A DNA stretch of 9,047 nt from Verrucomicrobiales bacterium. GTDB lineage: Bacteria > Verrucomicrobiota > Verrucomicrobiae > Limisphaerales > UBA1100. Position 1 is the first letter of the stretch, and every line of letters starts with the position of its first letter. The notes below the pieces were generated by a model. It made no database searches. It was not told where the DNA came from and was given only the letters and a program-made list of their open reading frames with translations. Shown here piece by piece: positions 1-6,304 of this stretch. Made by a program: the position numbers and the translations under genes. The stretch spans positions 94,690 to 103,736 of the forward strand of contig PBLV01000019.1 of the NCBI GenBank assembly GCA_002721895.1, written 5' to 3'.

Positions 1-2
1 AT

Positions 3-599
3 AACGACAGCCGCTATCCGTGGTTGCTGTCCGATACCGACAAGATCGCTCATGGCAAGGGCTTTGGATTCGCCGACGGCTCATGGGTGTATGAGACGCA
101 AAACCTGTTCGCCCATCCTGGCATCAAGTCAGACCTCGGCTCGGCAAAAATTCTTGTCTCCCCGCTGGATCCTGAGCGACAGGCGATAAACGACACCATT
201 GACTTCGCCCAAGTCAAAACCAAGGTTGACAATGCCGGCCACAGCTACGGCGTGGGCTGCGGCGACGCTGGAGGCAAGGGCGCGGATGATCTCCGCCCCT
301 CAACCGTGCTCATAATGACCCGGAACATCAGTGCTGAAAACCTGTCCGGATCCACCGGCAACGGTGCAGCTGCCACGATTAGTGTCCAAGCCAACTGGCT
401 GGGAGCGGGCAAGCAGCCCACCAACCCACGCGTGATGGCGAGCCTGAACTCCAACGCCGGCCAGATCGGTCAATCCGACGGCAGCGCTGGCCTATCCAAC
501 GACTTAGACTTGGCTTGGAAGACCAAGGCCCATCACAGCGAATTGGGTGGCAGCTACAAGGGCAGTGCCTCCGGCGTGATTGATACCCCGAACGATTGA
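3..599 (+). CDS. Type II secretion-type pseudopilin-like protein, C-terminal part (5' end outside window)
   Basis: The reading frame is open from base 3 of the window and ends with TGA at 597-599, leaving 198 residues of a protein whose N-terminus lies upstream. The visible part resembles the C-terminal periplasmic domain of the large verrucomicrobial family of prepilin-cleavage/methylation proteins. It has an early SRYPWLL segment, then KILVSPLDPERQ, then STVLIMTRNIS, and near the end an NAGQIGQSDGSAG segment of the GQI-x-x-x-DGS type followed by an AHH stretch. Family members carry a type IV prepilin leader and one N-terminal transmembrane helix, assemble into or beside type II secretion pseudopili, and expose this domain outside the inner membrane. 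The leader cannot be seen here, so the pilin assignment rests on the C-terminal pattern alone. No partner gene of a secretion machine is visible downstream. The substrate is unknown. Confidence 0.72.
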   Translation, partial: NDSRYPWLLSDTDKIAHGKGFGFADGSWVYETQNLFAHPGIKSDLGSAKILVSPLDPERQAINDTIDFAQVKTKVDNAGHSYGVGCGDAGGKGADDLRPSTVLIMTRNISAENLSGSTGNGAAATISVQANWLGAGKQPTNPRVMASLNSNAGQIGQSDGSAGLSNDLDLAWKTKAHHSELGGSYKGSASGVIDTPND

Positions 600-608
600 G
601 CCGCAAAA

Positions 609-629
609 GGGCGGAGAAATATGCCGCCT
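609..629 (+). terminator. Possible hairpin terminator after the pseudopilin gene
   Basis: GGCGG (610-614) pairs with CCGCC (624-628) around a 9-base AT-rich loop, and G609 can wobble with T629. It begins 10 bases after the pseudopilin stop codon. There is no run of T after the stem, so intrinsic termination is uncertain. The stem could instead be a 3'-end stabiliser. Two more small inverted repeats follow (TGCC-TGA-GGCA near 632-642; GTCGG/CCGAC at 653-657 and 668-672). Confidence 0.3.
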
Positions 630-710
630 ATTGCCTGAGGCACAGCCTGAATGTCGGGGCCCCGTTGCCGACCCGAGGAATTCCCATTTTACCGCCACCC
701 GCCCATCGCA

Positions 711-756
711 CGCGGTTTTTAGCTCAATGGTAAAGCATCACCTTGGTACGGGGCTA
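711..756 (+). pseudogene. tRNA-like 5' fragment with GGT anticodon-loop sequence
   Basis: The stretch has a D-arm-like AGCTCAATGGTA followed by AAGC, then an anticodon-arm-like CACC-TTGGTAC-GGGG in which the three anticodon bases would be GGT (745-747), as in tRNA-Thr. The lower anticodon stem is imperfect, with A opposite G and T opposite C. No T-arm, acceptor 3' strand or CCA follows; the sequence runs into AT-rich DNA. It also resembles the intact tRNA-Val at 2513-2589: CGCGGT in the acceptor region is shared, and 14 of 17 bases match across the D-arm/anticodon arm (2543-2559 against 734-750, by hand alignment). It is therefore either a decayed tRNA gene or a 5' piece left by recombination. 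It is unlikely to be functional. Confidence 0.45.
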
Positions 757-768
757 TTCCTCAATTTC

Positions 769-793
769 TTTGCATCATTTTTTGTGATGCAGA
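769..793. other. Hairpin with T-rich loop
   Basis: TGCATCA (771-777) is a perfect inverted repeat of TGATGCA (785-791) around a TTTTTTG loop. One wobble and one further T-A pair extend the stem to nine. It has few G-C pairs and no T-run after it on the plus strand, so it is not a typical terminator. It lies just after the tRNA-like fragment and could be a remnant or a cis-regulatory stem in the sulfatase leader. Confidence 0.3.
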
Positions 794-901
794 AAATGGC
801 GCAATCAAGCAGCTAATTTTTTACTTAATTTAGACCGATAAATTTTTTGACAACCGGGAGCGATGTCGGGCAGAAACCGAATCTCTAGTTGGAGTTGGTG
901 A

Positions 902-2305
902 ATGATTAGATTGTTGATTGTCTTGTTGGTTGTCGTGGGTTCAGTATTTGCGGCAAAGAAGCCCGATGTGGTGTTTATCGTTGTTGACGACCTGAACGAC
1001 TGGATCGGCGTGATGGGCGGGCATCCACAGAGTAGAACCCCAAATCTGGACGCACTGGCAGCGCGTGGCGTTTTGTTCACCAATGCACACTGTAATGCGC
1101 CACAATGCGGCCCTTCCCGGACCAGTTTTTTGCACGGGCTCTATCCCAAAAGCACAGGGAGGTATTTTAACAGCACTCGCCGGCCGGCGTTTTTTGGCGA
1201 TCAACCAATGCAGGGGGTCACCTCGAAAAACACGCCGAAGGATCCGATCATCTTACAACGACACTTTAAGCAGCACGGGTATCGCGTTGTCAGCGGCGGA
1301 AAAGTTGCTCATGGCAACACTATTAAACAGAAGGGGGACGTCGACGCCTATCTGAATCGCCCGCCAGATGTCCGCGGAAATTTCACCGATGAAAAAGCGA
1401 ACCTTTGGGGCGAAGGCGGCCCACACAATCACGCTGAGGAAGAAACGGGGGACTATAAGGTAGCGCAATGGGCAATCAAAGAATGGCAGAAAGTTAGCGA
1501 CCAGCCCTTGCTGATGACTATTGGCTTCTACCGTCCGCACCGCCCGTTCAATGCGCCCAAAGCCTATTTCAAAAAGTTTCCGCTTGAATCCATTCAACTG
1601 CCGTTGGTTCGGAAGGACGACTTGGATGATCTGCCGGCCTATGGCAAGGCACTAGCGCGCTCAAACGCGCATAAGGATTTGTTTAAGCCACGCACCGTGC
1701 ACGAACAAATCTTACATCTGGGCGGCAAACGGGAGTGGAAATACATGGTGCAGTCGTACTTGGCATGCATCAATTACGTGGATACCCAGATTGGCCGCTT
1801 ATTGGAGGCGCTCAAGGAGAATCCTCGCAAGCGTGAAACAGTCATCGTGCTCACCAGTGATCACGGTTGGAACCTTGGCGAGAAGACGCACTGGTGCAAG
1901 GCGGCCCTGTGGCGAAACACCACGCGCGTTCCGTTTATGGTTGTCTTGCCCGGCGTAACCAAACCCGGCACCCGCAACAATCAGCCCATCTCCCACATCG
2001 ACGTGTATCCAAGTCTCTGCGACTTTGCGGGCATCCCCAAGCCAAGCCACCTTGAAGGCCGTTCGATTCTGCCTCTCTTGAAAGATCCGAAGGCAACACG
2101 CGATGTGGCCTTCCTCAGTTATGGCCCTGAGAATACCGCTGCGCAATCCGAACGCTATCGTTACTTACGCTACGAAGACGGCTCTGAGGAATTGTACGAT
2201 CACCAAAAAGACCCACACGAATGGACCAACGAAAGCGGCAATCCGGAATACGCAGTCATCAAGAAAAAGATGCGCGTTAAGGTACTCCGCTTCCAGAGTG
2301 AGTAG
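902..2305 (+). CDS. Secreted sulfatase, iduronate-2-sulfatase-like (S1_7-type)
   Basis: This 467-residue protein hydrolyses sulfate esters, probably on sulfated polysaccharides, outside the cytoplasm. Residues 1-17 form a signal peptide with a hydrophobic core and a likely SVFA cut before AKKP. The alkaline-phosphatase-like sulfatase fold starts at VVFIVVDDLNDW, where D29 and D30 are metal ligands. The CGPSR signature follows at 69-73; C69 should be converted to formylglycine by a maturase not seen here. Further conserved pieces are GGK-x-x-H near 132-137, GFYRPHRPF at 208-216, and SDHGWNLGEK at 319-328 with metal ligands D320 and H321. The C-terminal YDHQKDPHEWTNE segment (432-444) is typical of the family. 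Length is normal and the ORF is intact. GGAG at 891-894 lies 7 bases before the ATG and supports this start. No SusCD or glycosidase neighbour is present, so the substrate cannot be named. Confidence 0.93.
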   Translation: MIRLLIVLLVVVGSVFAAKKPDVVFIVVDDLNDWIGVMGGHPQSRTPNLDALAARGVLFTNAHCNAPQCGPSRTSFLHGLYPKSTGRYFNSTRRPAFFGDQPMQGVTSKNTPKDPIILQRHFKQHGYRVVSGGKVAHGNTIKQKGDVDAYLNRPPDVRGNFTDEKANLWGEGGPHNHAEEETGDYKVAQWAIKEWQKVSDQPLLMTIGFYRPHRPFNAPKAYFKKFPLESIQLPLVRKDDLDDLPAYGKALARSNAHKDLFKPRTVHEQILHLGGKREWKYMVQSYLACINYVDTQIGRLLEALKENPRKRETVIVLTSDHGWNLGEKTHWCKAALWRNTTRVPFMVVLPGVTKPGTRNNQPISHIDVYPSLCDFAGIPKPSHLEGRSILPLLKDPKATRDVAFLSYGPENTAAQSERYRYLRYEDGSEELYDHQKDPHEWTNESGNPEYAVIKKKMRVKVLRFQSE

Positions 2306-2362
2306 CGAGTGGAACATCATTCACCGTCACACCAAAGGCATCCAGAGTATCACCTACGCTTG

Positions 2363-2392
2363 CTGAAACACAGGAGGAGACTTCAGTATAAT
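2363..2392 (+). promoter_or_regulatory. Candidate sigma-70-like promoter upstream of tRNA-Val
   Basis: A perfect TATAAT is present at 2387-2392. CTGAAA (2363-2368) is a weak -35 match (4 of 6) at 18-base spacing. Transcription would start near 2399, about 110 bases before the tRNA. An AGGAGGA at 2372-2378 lies between the two boxes, but no believable reading frame begins after it. This is a sequence match only. Confidence 0.28.
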
Positions 2393-2444
2393 TGGATTTT
2401 GGATTGAATTCTCTCCGTCTTTCCTCATTATCGCGGCTCCTCGA

Positions 2445-2475
2445 TTGTTGCAGTGCATTTGTATTGCGGCAACAA
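2445..2475. repeat. 7-bp inverted repeat upstream of tRNA-Val
   Basis: TTGTTGC (2445-2451) and GCAACAA (2469-2475) are perfect inverted copies separated by 17 bases. The feature sits in the 207-base gap between the sulfatase stop and the tRNA. It could be the sulfatase transcript's hairpin, a protein-binding site, or chance. No T-run follows directly; a T-rich stretch occurs later, at about 2493-2502. Confidence 0.3.
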
Positions 2476-2512
2476 GGCAAACTTCCCTTGAGTTTGTTTT
2501 TTCGGGGAAAAG

Positions 2513-2589
2513 GCGCGGTTAGCTCAGCTGGCTAGAGCACCACCTTGACACGGTGGGGGTCACAAGTTCAAGTCTTGTACCGCGCACCA
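2513..2589 (+). tRNA. tRNA-Val(GAC) with encoded CCA
   Basis: A complete cloverleaf can be folded. The acceptor GCGCGGT (2513-2519) pairs with ACCGCGC (2579-2585). The D-arm is GCTC/GAGC. The anticodon arm is CCACC-TTGACAC-GGTGG, giving anticodon GAC, which reads GUC and GUU valine codons. The variable loop has five bases, and the T-arm is ACAAG-TTCAAGT-CTTGT. The discriminator is A2586 and the CCA end is encoded (2587-2589). A run of six T follows immediately (2590-2595) and may help termination. The gene is flanked by the sulfatase upstream and by a minus-strand gene cluster that converges on it. Confidence 0.97.
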
Positions 2590-2593
2590 TTTT

Positions 2594-2803
2594 TTAACCC
2601 CCTGATCCTTCGATCGAGGTTCCATTCCCCGGTGCTGTCGCGTTGACATCCGGTAGTGTTGCATTGGCCGACGCCGGTGCGGGTGGTCTCGGCTTGGGCG
2701 GGGGTGCCGCCGAGTTGGTGCCCTGTGAATGCGGGTCGGACGGCGGAGTGCAGGCAGGGAGCACCAAGGCAAGTGCAGCGGGAAGCCAAGCTGGTTTGTT
2801 CAC
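2594..2803 (-). CDS. Possible very small Pro/Ala-rich lipoprotein
   Basis: The frame encodes 69 residues from a GTG start; an in-frame TAA lies four codons upstream, so no longer version exists. The N-terminus has one Lys, a hydrophobic stretch and LVLPAC, giving a lipobox-like cysteine at position 18, although Pro at -2 is atypical. The rest is rich in Pro, Ala, Ser, Thr and Asn with no hydrophobic core, like a short envelope tether. It starts 41 bases after the pseudopilin-VWA stop on the same strand, so it could be the last gene of that cluster. No clear ribosome binding site precedes the GTG, and the stop overlaps the T-run after tRNA-Val. I do not recognise a family. A chance frame in GC-rich DNA remains possible. 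Confidence 0.42.
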   Translation of the reverse strand: MNKPAWLPAALALVLPACTPPSDPHSQGTNSAAPPPKPRPPAPASANATLPDVNATAPGNGTSIEGSGG

Positions 2804-2844
2804 GGGCGGTTTTTATCGAGAAGCAACACCAGACGCAAGGAGCT

Positions 2845-4020
2845 TCAGGGTGTCACCAGCGTAAAAGCACCGCCATGCTCCTCGGCAAGTTGTCGGAGAG
2901 ATCGGCTGCCAAAGTACCACTTGTTGCCGAAGCCGAGGGTGTTGATGCGCACCGCCCGGTTGGCGTTTAAATCCGCCGCCAGATTGTGCACGCGGCTCGA
3001 GAATTCGCCATCGCTCAACAACCAGATGACATCCGGCTCCTGCTCAAAGGCCTGCACCAAGGCAGAGGAGGGTCTGGTGCCGCCACGGGGTTCCTGCGAT
3101 TCGATCCACGCCTTGATGGCGGCCACGTTGCCCGGCGTGGCGTTCAGCATCTGGGGCACGGGCATGGCATCAGTCGAGTTGTTAAAAAACAGGATATAAA
3201 ATTCCTGGTCCTCCTCCATGCCGGCAAGAGTGTTCAGGAGCGCCTGCTTGGCCACGGTCATGCGCTGGTCTCCCACATCACGCCGGCGCATGCTGCCAGA
3301 CTTGTCGATGACAAAGACATGCCGCTTCAATTCCTCCGCGGGAAAGCCGCTTTCCTCGAATTGCTTGGCGTTGACCACGCGCTTGGGTGGTGTCCCGCCA
3401 TGGGCGAAGCCGATAGCCCGCAGGGTGACCTCACGCACACGCGTCTCCGCGCCCGCTCCCAAGCCGATCCGAATGCGCGCGCGGCGGGGCAGTAGATCGG
3501 GGGTCTTCCAGTCCGCTTGCCATCGCCCGGTGTCGGCTAAATATTCCAAGCTAAAGTGGCGCACACGGCGGGCGAGGACACGCGGGGCCGGGGGCGGGTT
3601 TTCCAAGGCACGGATGACAGGAGTTTCCCGTCGCACCAACTGCCACTCGCTGCCATCCGCGGAGGGCTCAACGGAAAAAGTCACGCGCCGAAAGAACTGC
3701 CGGTTCCTACCCGGTCGATCCCCTGGCAGATGCTGCACCAGGCTCAGTCTGGATTGGCCGTGAAGCGAGCCGCCCATGAGCTGATAGCGATCCTCGCCAT
3801 CGGCCACGAGCACCGCCGCGCCCAAGGATTCCGCCACCTCGCGCAAAGCCACCCGCTCGCGCTGCACATTGGCAGCTGCTTCCTTGCCGGAATGGGTGGA
3901 TCGCGCAATGGCCGTCCAACTGGAGTAGAGCGAACCCACCAGCAGGCCCAGCAGGGAAACAGCCGTCATCACCTCGACCAGCGAGAATGCGGAACGGAAA
4001 TGGGCTTGGCTTAAACGCAC
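2845..4020 (-). CDS. GspJ-like pseudopilin fused to a C-terminal von Willebrand A domain
   Basis: A GTG start at 4020 gives 391 residues with an 11-residue leader (MRLSQAHFRSA). A prepilin-peptidase site follows, AFSLVEVMTA, with Ala before the mature Phe and Glu16 at position +5, then one hydrophobic helix to about residue 31. The frame opens further upstream at TTG 4083, but the GTG gives the more usual leader. Residues about 50-205 look like a GspJ/PilW-type pseudopilin domain, including a FSLEYLADTGRWQADW segment. Residues about 230-391 form a VWA domain with an apparently complete metal site (MIDAS): DKSGS at 239-243, T315 in RGGTR, and D337 in LLSDGE. The protein would sit in the inner membrane or a pilus-like fibre with the VWA domain outside, binding a protein or surface in a metal-dependent way. 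It follows the beta-CASP gene on the same strand after a 74-base gap. The role is inferred from the domains. Confidence 0.85.
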   Translation of the reverse strand: MRLSQAHFRSAFSLVEVMTAVSLLGLLVGSLYSSWTAIARSTHSGKEAAANVQRERVALREVAESLGAAVLVADGEDRYQLMGGSLHGQSRLSLVQHLPGDRPGRNRQFFRRVTFSVEPSADGSEWQLVRRETPVIRALENPPPAPRVLARRVRHFSLEYLADTGRWQADWKTPDLLPRRARIRIGLGAGAETRVREVTLRAIGFAHGGTPPKRVVNAKQFEESGFPAEELKRHVFVIDKSGSMRRRDVGDQRMTVAKQALLNTLAGMEEDQEFYILFFNNSTDAMPVPQMLNATPGNVAAIKAWIESQEPRGGTRPSSALVQAFEQEPDVIWLLSDGEFSSRVHNLAADLNANRAVRINTLGFGNKWYFGSRSLRQLAEEHGGAFTLVTP

Positions 4021-4094
4021 GGGTTCCGTGAAAATTACGTCTGCGTACGATGAGAGGCTAGCGTGGGCCCGCGCCGGGGTCAAACGGGAAATGA

Positions 4095-5468
4095 CTAGGC
4101 CTGCACCTCTGCGCCGGGCTGGGGTTGATGAATAGTGTGGGCGGCGCCGCGTTCCCGCAAGGTGGCCTCCATCCAGTCACGCGAGTCGGGGTCACCGTGG
4201 CCCAAGACAATAGTGCGAGGATCCAAACGAACAGCGAAATCAGCCAGCTCATCCCGTTGCGCATGGGCGGTGAGGTCGAAGGTTTCCATGGTACACTCGC
4301 GCGTCAGTTTCTCCGCGCTATCACTGAAATGGAAGGGCACCCCGGGCTGGCTAGCCTTGAAGCGGCCGCCGGGCGAATTGGGATCAGCGTAGCCCACGAA
4401 AAAGACCGATTGACGCGCATCGCCCGCCATGCGCACGGCGAGGTCATGCGCGGCAGTGTGCTCGCTCATCATGCCGGCGGTGCAAACGAACAGCTTGCCC
4501 CCACCGAGGTTCATTCGGTCCACGTCACCGTCACGCAACACCGTCAGGTTCAGCGCCTCGTGCAGGGAGAGGTCGGGATGTTGTCGATCAACGCGGTGGG
4601 ACTCGAGGTCATAAATCTCGGTGAAGACACGCCCAAGGCCGCCAATGAAAACCGGCCGGCGTGGCAGCCTGTCCGACTGCATGGCCAGCGCGAGCAGGGC
4701 GAGCATTTCCTGCGTCCGGCCCAGCGCAAAGACAGGCAGCAACACGCTGCCATGTCCCTCCAAGGCCCGGTTGATGGCGGCAATGAGTCGGTCCATCTCC
4801 GCCTCGCGCGTCCAACCCGAAGGCGTGGGGGTGCTGCCACGGGTGGTCTCCATCAACAGCACATCAGCACGAACATCCTCAAACCGGGCGCCGTTTAAAA
4901 TCGTCTGCGGCCCAAAACAGACGTCGCCGGTGTAGAAAAGAGATTCCTTCCGGCCGCGAACGAGGATGCCCGATGAGCCCAGCACATGGCCGGCGTCGAA
5001 AAATTCCAAGGTCGGCAACGACCGTTCGCCGACCTCGATGGGCACAGCCCACTCCACCTCGCGTCGATACTTGAAGCCTTGGAAAAGATGCGCCAACTCA
5101 TCGACCTCGCGATGGTGGTAAAGAGGATACTCGGCGATCCCCAGCTCGGTACGCTGGCTTTTCATCACGTTCACGGAATTGTGCAGGACACGCTCGACGA
5201 TGAAATAACTCGCCTCGGTCATCATCACCCTCGCGCGGGGAAAATGGCGCAGCGCAACCGGCAGCGAGCCGCAGTGGTCGTGATGGCAATGGGACAACGC
5301 GATGGCGTCGACCTCCAAGCCGGCCACCTGGTCGTACAACGGCAGCGCGGCGCGGCCCTCATGGCGCGGATGAGTGCCGGCATCGAGCAGAATGCGGTGG
5401 CCGTCAATCTCCACCAGCCAAGCGCTGGCGCCGATGTCGTCACCCGGGTTGAGATTGGTGATGCGCAT
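4095..5468 (-). CDS. MBL-fold beta-CASP hydrolase (RNase/CPSF-like)
   Basis: This 457-residue protein has the metallo-beta-lactamase fold followed by an inserted beta-CASP domain, as in bacterial and archaeal homologues of the CPSF73 nuclease. Visible zinc-site motifs are SHCHHDHCG (H60, H62, D64, H65), AGHVLGS (H161) and YTGDV (D182). The beta-CASP region has METT (E207, motif A), PVFALGRTQEML (245-256), FDLTAHAQRDEL (H402, motif B) and VLGHGD (H424, motif C). All key residues are present, so the enzyme should be active, most likely as a cytoplasmic RNA endo- or exonuclease. Members of this family without a defined substrate are common, so RNA cleavage is inferred. The ATG at 5468 is only 9 bases after the stop of the DUF4412-like gene, which suggests co-transcription and perhaps translational coupling; only a weak AGG precedes it. 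Confidence 0.9.
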   Translation of the reverse strand: MRITNLNPGDDIGASAWLVEIDGHRILLDAGTHPRHEGRAALPLYDQVAGLEVDAIALSHCHHDHCGSLPVALRHFPRARVMMTEASYFIVERVLHNSVNVMKSQRTELGIAEYPLYHHREVDELAHLFQGFKYRREVEWAVPIEVGERSLPTLEFFDAGHVLGSSGILVRGRKESLFYTGDVCFGPQTILNGARFEDVRADVLLMETTRGSTPTPSGWTREAEMDRLIAAINRALEGHGSVLLPVFALGRTQEMLALLALAMQSDRLPRRPVFIGGLGRVFTEIYDLESHRVDRQHPDLSLHEALNLTVLRDGDVDRMNLGGGKLFVCTAGMMSEHTAAHDLAVRMAGDARQSVFFVGYADPNSPGGRFKASQPGVPFHFSDSAEKLTRECTMETFDLTAHAQRDELADFAVRLDPRTIVLGHGDPDSRDWMEATLRERGAAHTIHQPQPGAEVQA

Positions 5469-5477
5469 GCGCGCCTA

Positions 5478-6212
5478 TTATTTCTTGGAAGGCGGCTTGG
5501 GAATCCGCTTACGAGCCTGTTCCAGAATGGTTTTCAGGGAATCCGCCTTGCGATAACCCAGCGGGGGTTTAAACAACTTGGCCTCCGGCGCGGCGCGCTT
5601 CAGGTTCATCAGGCGCAGCCGCAATGTGCCGTGGCCCTCGGGCACCTCGAATTGCACGGGAAACCAGTCCATCGCCGCCGCCTGCCAGACCCGCGCCTGC
5701 ACGGGCGCCCCGGAAGCCGGCGTCAATGTCACGCGCTTGCGGGCGCAGTTGAGCCCCAGCACCTTCTCCACTCCGTCGGCATTGGCGGCCAGCTTCGGTT
5801 TGGCCTTGAAAATAGCGGCGTCGTTCTTGGGCACGGGCATGTCGTAATACCAACGCAGCTCCGGATAGGCCAAACGCAGGGTGTTGGTCGCGGGCAAAAG
5901 AGTGAAGTGCGACCGCGCCAAGCCCAGTGCCTGCATCGCCTTGAGCGTCGCCGGCTTCAACTGCGCGCTGGTGACCCTGACCAGATCCATCTCCAAGCGC
6001 ATCATGCCCTCGCGATAAGCAAAGCCCACCTCGGATCGCACGGCCACGGTGCCGTTGACATCGGCCAGTTCCAGTTGCGCCTTGGCGGTAAAGCCCGGCT
6101 GGCCCTCCAACATCCGCGCCACCACCGCCAACGCCCCCGTGCCCGGAGCCCCCGCCGGACTCGGCGCGGCCCCGGCCGAAAACACCAGCAGCATGGCCCA
6201 CATAAATCGCAT
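5478..6212 (-). CDS. Exported DUF4412-like protein
   Basis: This 244-residue protein has an N-terminal signal sequence (about residues 1-22, hydrophobic then Ala/Gly/Pro-rich) and no later membrane segment. From residue 33 the pattern matches DUF4412-type exported proteins. GFTAKAQLEL begins a beta-rich half, MMRLEMDLVRV (70-80) corresponds to the segment after the first strands, and YYDMPVPK (122-129) is followed by a variable linker. GLNCARKRVTL (153-163) is next, then VWQAAAMDWFPVQFEV (175-190), and AKLFKPPLGYRK (211-222) closes the domain. The fold is probably related to LolA/LppX-type lipid-carrying barrels, but the function of the family is not known. The C-terminal tail (about 225-244) is Lys/Arg/Pro-rich. 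It is the first gene of the minus-strand cluster and is divergent from fabI across about 90 bases. Confidence 0.75.
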   Translation of the reverse strand: MRFMWAMLLVFSAGAAPSPAGAPGTGALAVVARMLEGQPGFTAKAQLELADVNGTVAVRSEVGFAYREGMMRLEMDLVRVTSAQLKPATLKAMQALGLARSHFTLLPATNTLRLAYPELRWYYDMPVPKNDAAIFKAKPKLAANADGVEKVLGLNCARKRVTLTPASGAPVQARVWQAAAMDWFPVQFEVPEGHGTLRLRLMNLKRAAPEAKLFKPPLGYRKADSLKTILEQARKRIPKPPSKK

Positions 6213-6304
6213 CGGCGCAACCTACCGCACCGCTTCCCGCGCGGCCACGCAAAACCGCCTTTCGCATTGCGCCGCCAGTGAATTTCCCGCATACCTCCCG
6301 CGGC

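Larger units (their letters stand above)
600..901. other. Gene-poor spacer of about 300 bases
   Basis: No convincing coding region is found on either strand. The open frames here overlap the end of the pseudopilin gene or the start of the sulfatase gene in other frames, and have no family resemblance. The left part is GC-rich and holds three small hairpins (609-672). The middle holds a tRNA-like 5' fragment (711-756). The right part is AT-rich, with a 7-bp hairpin at 771-791 and a TTGACA hexamer at 847-852 that has no good -10 partner at 16-18 bases. A promoter for the sulfatase gene should lie in the right part, but none could be assigned. Confidence 0.6.

Noticed and set aside
847..875. TTGACA at 847-852 as the -35 box of a sulfatase promoter
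   Set aside because: At 16-18 bases downstream the sequence is GC-rich and has no recognisable -10 hexamer.
2560..2789. Two other minus-strand frames overlapping the tRNA-Val 3' end and the small lipoprotein frame
   Set aside because: They run into the tRNA, are Arg/His/Pro-rich and show no signal sequence or domain. The lipoprotein frame is the better candidate in this region.
4021..4083. TTG start at 4083 for the pseudopilin-VWA gene
   Set aside because: It would put 32 residues before the prepilin cleavage site. GTG at 4020 gives an 11-residue leader, more usual for this class. No ribosome binding site supports the TTG.
4125..4898. Plus-strand open frame of 257 codons inside the beta-CASP gene
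   Set aside because: It lies fully antisense to a gene with complete catalytic motifs, and its translation shows no family pattern.
4986..6281. Long plus-strand open frame (431 codons) opposite the beta-CASP and DUF4412-like genes
   Set aside because: Its product is a His/Gln/Arg-rich string without domains, and both genes on the other strand have strong family motifs. It is a GC-rich antisense shadow.
6278..6304. GTG start at 6278 for fabI
   Set aside because: FabI proteins begin with MG-x-L-x-GK, which matches the ATG at 6305. The extra nine residues have no counterpart in the family.
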